The position numbers and the translations under genes were made by a program. DNA of 6,456 bases from an uncultured Marinilabiliales bacterium (GTDB lineage: Bacteria > Bacteroidota > Bacteroidia > Bacteroidales > BM520): the NCBI GenBank assembly GCA_937877575.1, contig CALFIZ010000155.1:1-6456 (forward strand). The letters run 5' to 3'. The notes under the pieces are model-generated. The model was not told where the DNA came from and did not search any database. It worked only from the letters and a program-made list of their open reading frames with translations. Positions 6,408 to 6,456 of this stretch are shown one piece after another. Numbering within the stretch: the first letter of the stretch is position 1; each line of letters opens with the position of its first letter.

Positions 6408-6423
6408 GCATAACAGTTTTATC

Positions 6424-6456
6424 AGATCGGAAGAGCACACGTCTGAACTCCAGTCA
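6424..6456 (+). other. Illumina TruSeq adapter sequence (artefact, not genomic)
   Basis: The final 33 bases begin AGATCGGAAGAGC and match the standard TruSeq read-1 3' adapter throughout, stopping one base short of its common 34-base form. Genuine sequence ends at about 6423, sixteen bases after the stop codon of the T9SS gene. No downstream terminator or gene can be read here. The window therefore ends at an untrimmed contig end. Confidence 0.98.

Noticed and set aside
6408..6423. Terminator after the T9SS gene
   Set aside because: Only sixteen genuine bases remain before the adapter, and they form no convincing hairpin.

Overview
The window looks like chromosomal DNA from an uncultured member of the Bacteroidota, probably Bacteroidales. 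Four things point that way: a protein with a type IX secretion system (T9SS) C-terminal sorting domain, start codons preceded by A-rich sequence instead of Shine-Dalgarno sites, promoters of the Bacteroidetes TTG / TAnnTTTG kind, and a very AT-rich intergenic region. The right end is not genomic. The last 33 bases are Illumina TruSeq adapter, so this is the untrimmed end of an assembled contig.

Layout. Bases 1-649 (minus strand) hold the N-terminal third of a phosphoglucomutase/phosphomannomutase, cut by the window edge. Bases 650-1247 are a divergent intergenic region. It has a promoter for the mutase at its left end. A well-matched promoter at about 925-954 faces right and implies a leader of roughly 290 nt. 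The leader contains a 10-bp GU-containing hairpin, a smaller GC-rich hairpin and possible competing pairings, then an A-rich tract before the start codon. Bases 1248-4925 encode a 1225-residue secreted, repeat-rich fibre or adhesin-like protein. Bases 4936-4969 form a strong 13-bp inverted repeat that can act as a terminator or attenuator. Bases 5010-6407 encode a 465-residue secreted protein with a T9SS type A sorting domain. Sixteen bases follow its stop codon before the adapter begins.

How the genes may work together (inference). The fibre protein and the T9SS protein are co-directional, 84 bp apart, both have signal peptides, and share T-ending codon preferences unlike the mutase. They look like a two-gene surface structure: a long, probably trimeric fibre built from duplicated modules, and a partner with the sorting signal that would take it to the cell surface. 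The fibre has no recognisable sorting domain of its own. The mutase is a divergent housekeeping gene with no visible link. The parts most worth following up are the long structured leader, the modular fibre with its 36-bp in-frame tandem repeat, and the hairpin between the two genes.
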